DNA of 64,000 nt from positions 186,001-250,000 of the forward strand of contig CAWERW010000016.1 of assembly GCA_963811595.1 (NCBI GenBank). The letters run 5' to 3'. Below are positions 35,207 through 44,416 of the stretch, in pieces. Each line of letters starts with the position of its first letter. Positions within the stretch are counted from its first letter, which is position 1. The position numbers and the translations under genes were made by a program. The notes under the pieces are model-generated. The model was given only the letters and a program-made list of their open reading frames with translations, was not told where the DNA came from and searched no databases. The stretch comes from DASQFQ01 sp963811595 (GTDB lineage: Bacteria; Actinomycetota; Thermoleophilia; Solirubrobacterales; Solirubrobacteraceae).

Positions 35207-36097
35207 ATGTCCCGCGGCGCCGCCCTCTCCCTCTACGCCCTCCTCGTCCTCATCTGGTCGAGCACCTGGGTCGCGATCAAGATCGGGCTCGAGGACGCGC
35301 CCGCGCTGCTCGGCGCCGGGGTGCGGTTCGCGCTCGCGGGCGTGCTGCTGCTCGGCTTCGCGGCGCTGCGGCGGCGGCCGCTCAACACCGACCGCCTGCT
35401 GGCGCTGATCCTCGGCCTGCTGCCGTTCGCGTTCTGCTACGGCCTCGTCTACTGGGGCGAGCAGTACATCCCGTCGGGGCTGACCGCGGTGCTGTTCGGC
35501 GTGATGCCGCTCTACACCGCGATCCTCGCCGCCGTCCTCCTGCACGACGAGCCGCTGCGGCCGCGCGTGCTCGCGGGGGTGGCGCTCGCGCTCGGCGGGC
35601 TGGCGCTCGCGTTCGTGGAGAGCCTCGAGCTCGGCCATGACGAGCGCGCCGCGGCCGGCGCGGTCGCGGTGGTGCTGTCGCCGCTCGGCGCCGCGCTCGG
35701 CAACGTCGCGATCAAGCGGCGCGCCGGCGCGCTCGACGCGATCGTGCTCAACGGCTGGGCGATGCTCGTCGGCGGGGCGCTGCTGCTCGCCGCGTCCGCC
35801 GTCTCCGAGGACTGGGGCGACGCGGTGTGGAGCGCGCAGGCGGTCGGCTCGATCGTCTACCTCGCGGTCGCGGGCTCCGCCATAGCGTTCGTCGTGCTGA
35901 CGATCCTCCTGCGCGAGATGTCCGCGCAGGCGAGCTCGTTCATCGCGCTGATGATCCCCTTCGGCGCGCTCGCGTTCGGCGCGCTGCTCTACGACGAGGC
36001 GATCACGGGCCGCGCGCTGGCGGGTGCGGCGCTCGTGGTGGGCGGGCTGGTCGTCGCGCGCACCGGGCGCCGGGCGCCGGAGCCGGTGGCCGTATGA
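35207..36097 (+). CDS. EamA/DMT-family metabolite exporter
   Basis: 296 residues, ten transmembrane helices made of two EamA repeats. N-terminus LYALLVLIWSSTWVAIKIGLEDAPALLGAGVRF is the family signature, and YWGEQYIPSGLTAVLFGVMPLYTAILA ends repeat one. ATG 35207 was chosen to match the start of helix 1; upstream open frame is shadow of dedA. Overlaps the next ligase gene by 4 nt (ATGA), so its substrate may belong to the same CoA-dependent pathway. Confidence 0.88.
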   Translation: MSRGAALSLYALLVLIWSSTWVAIKIGLEDAPALLGAGVRFALAGVLLLGFAALRRRPLNTDRLLALILGLLPFAFCYGLVYWGEQYIPSGLTAVLFGVMPLYTAILAAVLLHDEPLRPRVLAGVALALGGLALAFVESLELGHDERAAAGAVAVVLSPLGAALGNVAIKRRAGALDAIVLNGWAMLVGGALLLAASAVSEDWGDAVWSAQAVGSIVYLAVAGSAIAFVVLTILLREMSAQASSFIALMIPFGALAFGALLYDEAITGRALAGAALVVGGLVVARTGRRAPEPVAV

Positions 36098-37311
36098 GCG
36101 CGCTCGCCGCGCAGCTCGACTATCTCGAGGCCCGCTCGACGTTCTACCGCGAGCGCATCCAAGGCCGGCGCGAGCTCACCGAGCTCCCGTTCACCACCAA
36201 GGACGAGCTGCGCGAGAGCCAGCACCGCAGCCCGCCGTTCGGCGAGCACCTGTGCGCCGACCCGAGCGAGCTCGTCCGCCTGCACGTCACCTCCGGCACC
36301 ACCGGCGAGCCGGTCGCGATCGGCCTCACCCGCGAGGACCACGAGGCCAACTCCAAGGTCGGCGGCGAGGCGTTCGCGATCGCCGGCCTGCGCCCCACCG
36401 ACACCGTCGCCCACTGCCTCAACTACGCGCTCTACGCCGGCGGCATCGCCGACCACATGGCGATCGAGGCGTCCGGCGCGACGGTCGTGCCGGTCGGCGT
36501 CGGGCAGTCGAAGCGGCTGCTCGACCTCATCCCCCGCCTCGGCATCACCGCGATCTTCGGCACCCTCAGCTTCCCCGCCTACCTCGCCGCCCGCGCGCGC
36601 GAACAGGGGCTCGACCCGACCAGCCTCGGCCTCCGCCACATCGTCACGGCCGGCGAGCCGGGCGCCGGGCTCGCCGCCGTTCGCGCGGAGATCGAGCGCG
36701 CGTGGGACGTCACCGTGACCGACTCGTTCGGGATGAGCGACGTCTGGTCGACGATGGCCGGCGAGTGCGGCCAAGGCGAGGGCCTGCACCTCACGACCGG
36801 CGAGCACGCGCTGCTCGAGGTCATCGACCCCGAGACGGCCGAGCCGCTGCCGCTCGCCGACGGCGTGACCGGCGAGCTCGTGTGGACCCACCTCGACCGC
36901 CGCGCCTCGCCGCTGCTGCGCTACCGCTCGAGCGACCTCGCCACCGTCTGGACCGATCCCTGCCCGTGCGGGCGCACGACGCCGCGCATCCGCATCGGCG
37001 GCCGCCGCGACGACATGCTGCGCGTCCAGGCGGTCAACGTCTATCCGCAGGCGATCGGCGAGCTGCTCGACGGCGCGCGCCACGCGGTCGTGGCCGACGG
37101 CGACCCGATCGTGCCGCCCCTGCACGTCTATGTCGAGGGACCGGCGGACGCCGAGCGCCTCAAGGCCGCGCTGCGCACGGACGTGCGAGTCCATAGCCTC
37201 GCGCCCGGCACGCTTCCCGTCGCCGAGCACAAGACCGCCCGGGTGTTCCGCACCGCCCGCGGCGACGAGCTACCCGAAGCCATCCGGAGGGCACATGAAC
37301 GTCATCACTGA
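36094..37311 (+). CDS. Phenylacetate-CoA ligase (PaaK)-like adenylate-forming enzyme
   Basis: 405 residues, about 30 shorter than PaaK at the N-terminus. AMP-binding loop HVTSGTTGEPVAIG near 67-80; TAGEPG and DSFGMSDVW (adenine and acyl pocket); metal-binding-like CPCGRTTPRI near 290-299; GRRDDMLRVQAVNVYPQAIGELL (hinge Asp and C-terminal domain). It would activate an aromatic or related carboxylate to its CoA thioester. Overlaps the downstream enoyl-CoA hydratase by 17 nt, a two-step degradation or modification unit. Confidence 0.85.
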   Translation: MSALAAQLDYLEARSTFYRERIQGRRELTELPFTTKDELRESQHRSPPFGEHLCADPSELVRLHVTSGTTGEPVAIGLTREDHEANSKVGGEAFAIAGLRPTDTVAHCLNYALYAGGIADHMAIEASGATVVPVGVGQSKRLLDLIPRLGITAIFGTLSFPAYLAARAREQGLDPTSLGLRHIVTAGEPGAGLAAVRAEIERAWDVTVTDSFGMSDVWSTMAGECGQGEGLHLTTGEHALLEVIDPETAEPLPLADGVTGELVWTHLDRRASPLLRYRSSDLATVWTDPCPCGRTTPRIRIGGRRDDMLRVQAVNVYPQAIGELLDGARHAVVADGDPIVPPLHVYVEGPADAERLKAALRTDVRVHSLAPGTLPVAEHKTARVFRTARGDELPEAIRRAHERHH

Positions 37312-38038
37312 GGAGCTGGGCAACGCCCGCATCATCAGCTGGGACAACCAGCGCCACCGCAACGCGTGGGGCCGCGACACGATCGCCGCGATCGCCGACC
37401 AGCTCGACGCCGCCGGCCGCGAGCCCGGCGTGCGCTGCCTGGTCGCCCGCGGCGCCGGCGAGGACTTCTCGGCCGGCGACGACCTGTTCGAGGCCGCCGC
37501 CGCCGACGTCGACTCCTTCGCCGCCACGATCGACGAGTTCCAGCGCCTCACGCAGGTCGTGCTCGAGTCGCTCGTCCCCGTGATCGCCGCGGTCGACGGC
37601 GTCTGCATCGGCGGCGCGCTCGAGTTCGCCGCGTCCTGCGACCTGCGCATAGTCACGCGCCGCGCCCGCTTCGCCACCCCCGAGGTCCGCATCGGCCTCG
37701 GCGCCTCCAACGCCGGCACGCTGCTGCTGCCCGAGGTGCTCGGTGAGACCGCCGCGCGCGAGCTGCTGCTCACGGGCCAGCTGAAGTCGGCGGGCTGGAT
37801 GGACCGCCACGGTTTCTGCAACGACGTCGTCGACGACCTCGACGCCGGGATCGCGCAGTGGGTCACCGTGTTCGACGCCGCGACCGCGCCCGCCGTCGGC
37901 CGCACCAAGCGGATGCTCAACGACCGCTTCGGCGACCTCCTCCCCGAGGCGATGGCGCGCGAGACCCAGACGTGCGTCGACCTCTTCCCCACGCCGGAGG
38001 CCCAGGAGGCCGTGCAGCGCTTCGCACGCAAGCACTAG
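37295..38038 (+). CDS. Enoyl-CoA hydratase/isomerase family protein
   Basis: 247 residues, crotonase fold. Oxyanion-hole segments: FSAGDDLFEAA near 59-69 and DGVCIGGALEFAASCDLRI near 99-117. The third motif is TPEVRIGLGASNAGTLLLPEVLG near 127-149. GGAGG lies 4 nt before ATG 37295. Cotranscribed with the PaaK-like ligase, so it likely acts on that enzyme's CoA product. The precise activity (hydratase, isomerase or ring-opening) cannot be told. Confidence 0.88.
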   Translation: MNVITEELGNARIISWDNQRHRNAWGRDTIAAIADQLDAAGREPGVRCLVARGAGEDFSAGDDLFEAAAADVDSFAATIDEFQRLTQVVLESLVPVIAAVDGVCIGGALEFAASCDLRIVTRRARFATPEVRIGLGASNAGTLLLPEVLGETAARELLLTGQLKSAGWMDRHGFCNDVVDDLDAGIAQWVTVFDAATAPAVGRTKRMLNDRFGDLLPEAMARETQTCVDLFPTPEAQEAVQRFARKH

Positions 38039-38084
38039 GGAACTCCCTGATGCGCATCCGCGGCCGTGCCAAGACCATGGCCGC

Positions 38085-39468
38085 ATGCTCATCACCGATC
38101 CCCCCGGCATCGATCCAAGCTCCCTCCGCGACCGCATGTCCGGCCGCGTGTCGGCCCCCGGCGACCTCGACTGGGACGAGGCGCGCCAGGCCTGGAACCT
38201 CGCGGTCGACCAGCGCCCCGCCGCTGTAGCCATCCCCCATTCCACCGACGACGTCATCGCGATCGTCGAGTTCGCCGAACGAGCGCGGTCTGCGCGTGAC
38301 GGCCCAGGGCACGGGCCACAACGCCGCGGCCTACGACACGCTCGCCGACACCATCCTCGTCAAGACGCAGGAGATGCGCGGCGTCGAGATCGACGCCGAC
38401 GCCCGCGTGGCCCGCGTCGCCGCCGGCACGCTCTGGATCGAGGTCACCGAGCCCGCCTCCGCGCTCGGCCTCGCCCCGCTCGCCGGCTCCTCCCCCGACG
38501 TCGGCGTCGTCGGCTACACGCTGGGCGGCGGCTCCTCGTGGCTCGCCCGCAAGTACGGCCTCTCCTGCAACAGCGTCGCGGCCATCGAGCTCGTGACCGC
38601 CGACGGCCGGCTCGTCCGCGCCGACGCCGCCAACGAGCCCGACCTGTTCTGGGCGCTGCGCGGCGGCGGCGGCAACTTCGGCGTCGTCACGCACATGGAG
38701 ATCCACCTCTACCCGCTGACCGAGGTCTACGCGGGCATGATGTTCTGGCCGTGGGAGCGCAGCGCCGAGGTCCTCAAGGCCTGGGCCGACTGGACGCGCA
38801 CCGCGCCCGACGAGGTGACCACCAGCGCGCGCCTGATGCAGATCCCGCCGCTGCCGGACATCCCGGAGTTCCTCCGCGGCCGCGCGCTGATCGTGATCGA
38901 CGGCGCCTACATCGGCGACCAGGCGACCGCCTCCGCGGCGCTGCAGCCGCTGCGCGACCTCGGCCCCGAGATGGACACCTTCGCGATGATCCCGCCGGTC
39001 GCGCTCTCGCGCATCCACATGGATCCCGAGGGCCCGACCCCCGCCATCGGCGCCGGCGGCCGGATGCTCCGCGAGCTCACCGACGAGACGGTCGACGCCT
39101 TCCTGGCGGCCGCCGGCCCGGGCTCGGACTCGGCGCTCCTGATGGCTGAGATCCGCCACCTGGGCGGCGCGCTGAGCCGTGCGCCGGAGGGTCACGGCGC
39201 GCTCGCGGGCTTCGCCGGCGAGTACACGACGTTCGCGGGCGGCATCCCGGTCACGCCGGAGGTCGCCGCGGCGATCCACGTCGGCATCGCGACGCTCGGC
39301 GACGCGCTGGCCCCGTGGGACGCGGGCGCGGCGTACCTCAACTTCACCGAGGAGACCGTCGACCCGGCGCTGTTCTACACGCCCGAGGCCTACGAGCGGC
39401 TGCGCCGCGTCAAGGCCGAGGTCGACCCGGACGGGCTGTTCCGCGGCAACCACGCGATCGAGGCCTAG
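38085..39468 (+). pseudogene. BBE-type FAD-linked oxidase, disrupted by one extra base
   Basis: Frame one encodes MLITDPPGIDPSSL...TDDVIAIVEFA. One surplus base at 38277 interrupts it, and the next frame resumes NERGLRVTAQGTGHNAAAYDTLADTILVKT (FAD-linking His in the GTGH motif), GYTLGGGSSWLARKYGL, LFWALRGGGGNFGVVT and the C-terminal berberine-bridge segment YLNFTEETVDPALF...DPDGLFRGNHAI. One base removed gives exactly 461 codons, the usual length for 6-hydroxynicotine oxidase/BBE-like oxidases. All motifs are intact, which argues for a sequencing indel. Confidence 0.85.
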
Positions 39469-39488
39469 ATCCCCGCAACCTCCCCACT

Positions 39489-39517
39489 CCGCCGAAATCG
39501 TGCTGTATCTTCGGCGG
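39489..39517 (+). promoter_or_regulatory. Hairpin between the flavin oxidase and the STAS gene
   Basis: Perfect 8-bp inverted repeat CCGCCGAA (39489-39496) and TTCGGCGG (39510-39517) with a 13-nt loop, lying 20 nt after the oxidase stop and 7 nt before the STAS ATG. There is no U-tract, so it is not a classical terminator. It could be a terminator, an operator, or a stem that hides the STAS translation start. Confidence 0.4.
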
Positions 39518-39524
39518 CGTGGGG

Positions 39525-39857
39525 ATGGACGGGGACAAGCCGGTCCTCAGGGTGCTTGAAGGGACACGGGACGATGGAACGCTCGTGCTCTGCCTGCAGG
39601 GGGACATCGACATGGCGACGGTGGGGACGCTCGCGCTCCACCTCGATCACGTCGGCGACCGCGCGCGCTCGGTCCTCGTCGACCTGCGTCGCGTCGGCTT
39701 CCTCGACTGCCTCGGGCTGCGCGTGCTGCTCGAGGCGCACCGCGCCGCGGTCGCGCGCGGCCACGACATCGAGTTCACGCAGGGCCCGCCGGCCGTGCGC
39801 CGCATGTTCGAGCTGACCGGGACGCTCGGTCTGCTCCCGTTCGCCGAGACCGCCTGA
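39525..39857 (+). CDS. STAS-domain anti-sigma factor antagonist
   Basis: 110 residues forming one STAS domain: LQGDIDMATVGTLALHLDHV, then VLVDLRRVGFLDCLGLRVLLEAHRAA, where SpoIIAA-like proteins carry the phosphorylated Ser in a DSSG motif. Here the loop reads FLDCLGLRV, so the canonical Ser is replaced by Cys. It may bind an anti-sigma or other partner without phospho-control. ATG 39525; GTG 39519 is also in frame. It lies 7 nt upstream of an MFS gene. Confidence 0.82.
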   Translation: MDGDKPVLRVLEGTRDDGTLVLCLQGDIDMATVGTLALHLDHVGDRARSVLVDLRRVGFLDCLGLRVLLEAHRAAVARGHDIEFTQGPPAVRRMFELTGTLGLLPFAETA

Positions 39858-39864
39858 GGCGCCC

Positions 39865-41130
39865 GTGCTGACACGTCTCCGCGCGGCGCTCCCCGCGCTG
39901 CACCATCGCGACTTCGCGCTGCTGTTCAGCGGCCAGGCGATCTCGGTCGTCGGCGACGCGCTGTTCCCGGTCGCGCTCGCGTTCGCCGTGCTCGAGCTCT
40001 CGGGCTCGCCCGCGAGCCTCGGCCTCGTGCTCGCCTCGCAGGCGCTGCCGCTCGCGCTGTTCGCGCTCGTCGGCGGCGTGGTCGGCGACCGCCTCTCGCG
40101 CCAGAAGCTGATGCTCGCCTCCGACCTCGCGCGCGCGGCGGTCCAGACGGTCGCGGCGGCGCTGCTGATCGCGGGCGAGGCCGAGATCTGGCACCTCGCG
40201 GTGCTCGCAGCGCTCTACGGCGCCGCCGAGGCGTTCTTCCGCCCGGCGGCCGGCGGGCTGATCCCGCGGCTCGTGCCCGACGAGCACCTGATGCAGGCCA
40301 ACTCGCTGATCGCGATGTCGCAGAGCGCGGGGATGGTGCTCGGACCCGCGCTCGCGGGCGTGCTGATCGCGCTGTTCGGCGCCGGTAGCGCGATCGCGAT
40401 CGACGCCGTGAGCTTCGTGGCCAGCGCGGCCTGCCTGTGGCTGATGAGCCCGCGCCCGGCGGAGCCGCTGGACGACGATGCGGCGGGCGCCACGTTCCTG
40501 ACGCAGCTGGGCGAGGGCTGGCGCGAGGTCACCTCGCGCGTGTGGCTGCGCTCGTTCATGGGCGTGCTCGCCGCGTACCACCTGATCGCGCTGCCGTGCG
40601 TGCTCGCGCTCGGGCCGATCGTGGCCGACCGCGAGCTCGGGGGCGCGTCGAGCTGGGCGGTGATCGTGACGATGTTCGGCGTCGGCTCGATCATCGGCGC
40701 CACGATCGGACTGCGCGCCGCGCCGCGCCGCCCGATGGCGGCGTGCTCGCTGGCCTTCATCGGCGCCGCGTGCCAGCCCGCGATCATCGCCGGCGCCGGG
40801 AGCACGCTGCTGATCGGCGCGTTCGAGCTGCTCGCCGGGATCTGCGTCGCCTACGGCTTCACGACGTGGGAGACGACGCTCGGCCGCGAGGTGCCGCCGC
40901 ACGCGCTGTCGCGCGTGACGTCGTTCGACTGGTTCACCTCGGTCGGGCTGATGCCGCTCGGGTACGCGCTCGTCGGCCCGGTCGCCGACGCGATCGGGCT
41001 CGACCGCGCGATGTTCGGCGCGACGGCGATCGTCGCGGCGCTCGCGCTGGCCTCGCTGCTGGTGCGGGACATCCGCTCCTTCGAGGGGGGCGGTCACCCG
41101 AACGTCGGGACGCCAGCCACCCCCATGTGA
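39865..41130 (+). CDS. MFS transporter
   Basis: 421 residues, about 12 transmembrane helices. Begins LHHRDFALLFSGQAISVVGDALFPVALAFAVLEL; loop 2-3 is GGVVGDRLSRQKLMLASDLAR, the MFS A-motif, and helix 4 has AAEAFFRPAAGGLIPRLVP, typical of the MFS_3/EntS-type exporters. GTG 39865 starts 7 nt after the STAS stop. Probable efflux pump of unknown substrate. Confidence 0.87.
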   Translation: MLTRLRAALPALHHRDFALLFSGQAISVVGDALFPVALAFAVLELSGSPASLGLVLASQALPLALFALVGGVVGDRLSRQKLMLASDLARAAVQTVAAALLIAGEAEIWHLAVLAALYGAAEAFFRPAAGGLIPRLVPDEHLMQANSLIAMSQSAGMVLGPALAGVLIALFGAGSAIAIDAVSFVASAACLWLMSPRPAEPLDDDAAGATFLTQLGEGWREVTSRVWLRSFMGVLAAYHLIALPCVLALGPIVADRELGGASSWAVIVTMFGVGSIIGATIGLRAAPRRPMAACSLAFIGAACQPAIIAGAGSTLLIGAFELLAGICVAYGFTTWETTLGREVPPHALSRVTSFDWFTSVGLMPLGYALVGPVADAIGLDRAMFGATAIVAALALASLLVRDIRSFEGGGHPNVGTPATPM

Positions 41131-41161
41131 CGCACGGCACGTGGGGAGGAAGCTACGCGTC

Positions 41162-41251
41162 ATGAACTCCTCCAGCATCCAGTCCGCCACGGCCCGCGCC
41201 ATCACCGCCGATCGCGTCCGGCCCTCCCGCAAGCGCCGCCGCTTCTTCTAA
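41162..41251 (+). CDS. Possible 29-residue basic peptide
   Basis: ATG 41162 preceded by GGGAGGAAG with a 10-nt gap, a good ribosome site. The product is MNSSSIQSATARAITADRV then RPSRKRRRFF, ending in a strongly basic tail, TAA stop. No known family. It shares SSIQ and VRP elements with the third small frame downstream. The MFS gene ends 31 nt before it. Could be a leader peptide or chance. Confidence 0.35.
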   Translation: MNSSSIQSATARAITADRVRPSRKRRRFF

Positions 41252-41255
41252 GCAG

Positions 41256-41360
41256 ATGCCCGCCCGCCCGCACATCCTGAGCCAGCCCGCCTTCTGCGTG
41301 CCCGTCGTCCGCGAGACCCCGCGCCCGGCCGGCTCGATCTCCGGCGCCTCGGCCTGGTGA
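41256..41360 (+). CDS. Possible 34-residue peptide in a tandem small-ORF run
   Basis: ATG 41256 begins 4 nt after the previous small stop and its TGA overlaps the next ATG (TGATG at 41358-41362). It has no clear ribosome site and no recognisable family. Supported only by the coupled arrangement. Confidence 0.2.
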   Translation: MPARPHILSQPAFCVPVVRETPRPAGSISGASAW

Positions 41361-41512
41361 TGCGGGCGGTGGGTGCGGTTGCCCGTACCCGCGCACGCCT
41401 GTTCCCCGCCGTACCGGGGGTTCCCCTGAATGTCAGAGTCTCGGCCATGAGCCTGCTTCAGATCGCCCTCATCTCCAGCATCCAGCGCGAGCGCGGCGTC
41501 CGCCCCCGTTAG
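41360..41512 (+). CDS. Possible 50-residue peptide (or 21 residues from ATG 41447)
   Basis: Starts at the overlapping TGATG; an internal ATG at 41447 would give MSLLQIALISSIQRERGVRPR. The SSIQ...VRPR ending echoes the first small peptide of this run (a 13-nt identity, CTCCAGCATCCAG, is shared at DNA level). No family recognised. The whole 41131-41542 stretch contains nothing else I can identify. Confidence 0.25.
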   Translation: MRAVGAVARTRARLFPAVPGVPLNVRVSAMSLLQIALISSIQRERGVRPR

Positions 41513-41542
41513 CGCCGCCCGCCTCCGGGTAAGCCCGGCGCC

Positions 41543-42397
41543 ATGAAGTGGCGCCGTGGAGCCGGAGGCAGTGTCGAGGACCGGCGTGGCCGGCCCGGCG
41601 CACGGACGGCGCTCCCCGTCGGCGGCGGCGTCGTCGGCATCGTCGTGACCCTCCTGATCGTGCTGCTCGGCGGCGGCGGCTACAACGTCAACAGCCCGTT
41701 CGAGCAGTTCCCCGCGCAGGGGCAGCCCGGGACCGGCGCGCTCGAGAACGCGCCCGACGCCGAGAAGGAGCTCGTCGACTTCGTCTCGTTCGTGATCGGC
41801 GACCTGCAGAAGTTCTGGGCCGACGACTTCCAGAAGGCCGGCCGCGAGTACGCGCCGACGCGGCTCGTGCTGTTCCGCCGCGACACCCCCACGGGCTGCG
41901 GCACCGGCACCTCGCAGACCGGCCCGTTCTACTGCCCGCTCGACCGGCAGGTCTACATCGACCTCGGCTTCTTCCGCGACCTCGCCGGCCGCTTCGACGC
42001 GCCCGGCGACTTCGCCCAGGCCTACGTGCTGGCCCACGAGGTCGGCCACCACATCCAGACGCTGACGGGCGTCAGCCGCCAGGTCGACGAGGCGTCGCGC
42101 GAGAACCCCGACGCGCGCAACGGGCTGTCGGTGCGCCAGGAGCTGCAAGCCGACTGCCTGGCCGGCGTGTGGGCGCATTCGACCTACGAGCGCGGGCTGC
42201 TCGAGGAGGGCGATCTCGAGGAGGGCCTGAACGCCGCGGCGTCGGTCGGCGACGACCGCATCCAGGCCTCGACGACGGGGCGGATCAGCCCGGAGACGTT
42301 CACCCACGGCACCGCCGAGCAGCGCGCGAGCTGGTTCAAGCGCGGCTTCGACGACGGCGACGCGAGCGCCTGCGACACGTTCTCCGGCGACCTTTAA
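41543..42397 (+). CDS. Neutral zinc metallopeptidase, membrane-anchored (PF04228, YpfJ-like)
   Basis: 284 residues. One N-terminal transmembrane helix (about 28-46) and an extracytoplasmic domain with the zinc site HEVGHHIQ near 170-177; downstream QELQADCLAGVWAH supplies the third ligand region. CGTGTSQTGPFYCPLDRQVYIDLGFF is the family's conserved Cys-containing segment. Length matches YpfJ/KPN_02809 proteins, whose substrate is unknown. Confidence 0.9.
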   Translation: MKWRRGAGGSVEDRRGRPGARTALPVGGGVVGIVVTLLIVLLGGGGYNVNSPFEQFPAQGQPGTGALENAPDAEKELVDFVSFVIGDLQKFWADDFQKAGREYAPTRLVLFRRDTPTGCGTGTSQTGPFYCPLDRQVYIDLGFFRDLAGRFDAPGDFAQAYVLAHEVGHHIQTLTGVSRQVDEASRENPDARNGLSVRQELQADCLAGVWAHSTYERGLLEEGDLEEGLNAAASVGDDRIQASTTGRISPETFTHGTAEQRASWFKRGFDDGDASACDTFSGDL

Positions 42398-42508
42398 ACG
42401 TCTCGTGAAGACTGGCGGACATCCGGCGCAGGCGCGCTAGCCTCAGTTGACGGAGGACGGAACGCGGGACGCAGGGCCCGCGACGGACACCATCGGGAGG
42501 AGACCCGC

Positions 42509-43946
42509 ATGCCGCCCCAACGGCTGTCGGCCCTCGACGCGTCGTTTCTGGCCGTCGAGAGCCCCAGCGCACACATGCACGTCGGCTGGGCCGCGACGTT
42601 CGAGCCGCCCACGGGCGCGGAGCGCCCCGGCTTCGACGAGTTGTTCGCGCACATCGCCGGCCGCCTCAACCGGGCGCCGCGCTACCGCCAGCGGATCGCC
42701 CCCGACGCGCTCGGCCTCAACGCGCCGCTGTGGATCGACGCCGAGGCGTTCGACCCCGCCGAGCACATCCACCGCTCGGCCGCCGAGCACCTCGACGACC
42801 TCGCCGACGCGGTGCTCTCCGAGCCGCTGCGGCGCGACCGCCCGCTGTGGGAGGTGTGGATCGCGCCCGACCTCGAGGACGGCACGATCGGGCTCGTCGG
42901 CAAGGCCCATCACTGCATGGTCGACGGGATCGCCGCGGTCGAGATCGGCATGCTGCTGCTCGACGCCGAGCCCGACCCCGCCGCCGATGCGGCCCCGCCC
43001 GAGTGGCTGCCCGCCGCGCCGCCGCGCGCGGTCGAGCTGCTGGCCCGCGGCGCGTGGGACCTCGCCGGCAAGCAGCTCGGGTTCCTGCGCAACCCGCGCG
43101 CGCTCGCGCGAGCGCCGCTGACGCTGCCCGCCTTCGGCCTCCGCACCGCCCGCGCGCTGGCCGGCGCCGTGCTGCCGATCGCTCCGGCGAGCGCGCTCAA
43201 CGAGCCGGGCTCGCCCGACCGCCACCTCGCGACCGTGCGCCGCCCGCTCGACGAGCTGCGCGCGATCAAGAACGCCCACGGCGTGACCGTCAACGACGTC
43301 GTGCTCGCCGCCGCCGCGGGCGCCCTGCGCCGCCACGCGCTGCGCCGCGAGGAGCGCCCGCGCGACCTCAAGGCGATGGTGCCGGTCAACGTGCGCGGCG
43401 AGGCCGCCGGCGAGCTCGGCAACCGGATCACGTTCATGTTCGTGGAGCTGCCGACCTCGCTCGCCGAGGCCGCGCGACCGCCTCCACCGCGTGAGCCACG
43501 CCACCCGCTCGCGCAAGGAGTCCGGCGTCCCCGAGCAGGCCGACGCCGCGCTGCAGGCGCTCTCCTACGCGCCGCGCCCGGTGCAGAAGGCGGCCGCCCA
43601 CGCGCTCGCCAGCCCGCGCGTCTACAACCTCGTGGTGTCGAACATCCCGGGGCCGCGGATCCCGATGTTCATGCGCGGCTGCCGGCTGCGCGAGGCGTTC
43701 CCGGTCGTCCCGCTGTCGGACCGGCACGCGCTCTCGATCGGCATGACGACGATCGGCGACCAGGCCTGCTTCGGGCTCTACGCCGACCCCGAGACGCTGC
43801 CCGACGCCGACGCGCTCGCGCGCGACCTCGGCGCCGAGATCGATGCGCTGCGTGCCACCATGGAGCCATGGCCGACACCACCCAGCAACGGTTCGGGATC
43901 GGCGACCCGGTTCCGCAGTTCGCCCTCCCCGACACCGACGGCGTAG
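42509..43946 (+). pseudogene. Wax ester synthase/diacylglycerol acyltransferase (WS/DGAT), disrupted by one extra base
   Basis: Begins MPPQRLSALDASFLAVESPSAHMHVGW and carries the catalytic HHxxxDG as KAHHCMVDGIAAVE near 131-144. Frame one runs to SLAEAA; one surplus base at about 43475 breaks it, and the next frame continues DRLHRVSHATRSRKESG, NLVVSNIPGPRIPMF, MTTIGDQACFGLYAD, all family C-terminal motifs. Corrected length is 479 codons, normal. It esterifies acyl-CoA to diacylglycerol or fatty alcohols for storage lipid. The last 79 nt overlap the redoxin gene. Confidence 0.87.
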
Positions 43947-44416
43947 CCCACTCCGTCCCGCAGGACCCGGCGCCGGCCGCGACGGTGCTCGTGGTGACCT
44001 GCAACCACTGCCCGTACGTGATCGCGTGGAACCCGCGGCTGCGCAAGGCTGCGGAGGACTACGCCGGGCGCGGCGTGCGCTTCCTCGGCATCAACGCCAA
44101 CGACGCGGCGCGCTACCCCGCCGACTCGCTCGAGGCGATGCAGCGCTTCGTACGTGACCAGTCGTGGCCGTTCCCCTACCTCCACGACGAGGAGCAGACC
44201 GTCGCCCGCGCGCTCGGCGCCGAGGTGACGCCGCACGTGTTCGTGCTCGACGGCGAGCACCGGCTCGTCTACCGCGGCGCGCCCGACGGCGACCACCAGG
44301 ATCCGAGCCGCGACGCCGAGTGGCTGCGCGGCGCGCTCGACGCCGCGCTGGCCGGCTCCGCGCCGGCCGAGTCCGAGACCCGCGCGCGCGGGTGCTCGGT
44401 CAAGTGGCGCGGCTGA
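43868..44416 (+). CDS. Thioredoxin-like redoxin (AhpC/TSA-like)
   Basis: 182 residues. Thioredoxin fold with the redox site VVTCNHCPYVIAWNPR (CxxC at about 41-44) preceded by GDPVPQFALPDTDG. Later GVRFLGINANDAARYPADS and LGAEVTPHVFVLD (cis-Pro). Resembles the cytoplasmic redoxins annotated as thioredoxin family/peroxiredoxin-like; no resolving partner can be named. ATG 43868 is internal to the tail of WS/DGAT. The stop overlaps the convergent reductase by 17 nt. Confidence 0.87.
   Translation: MADTTQQRFGIGDPVPQFALPDTDGVAHSVPQDPAPAATVLVVTCNHCPYVIAWNPRLRKAAEDYAGRGVRFLGINANDAARYPADSLEAMQRFVRDQSWPFPYLHDEEQTVARALGAEVTPHVFVLDGEHRLVYRGAPDGDHQDPSRDAEWLRGALDAALAGSAPAESETRARGCSVKWRG

Noticed and set aside
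39489..39517. Rho-independent terminator for the flavin oxidase
   Set aside because: Good stem but no T-run follows; kept only as a hairpin of unknown role.
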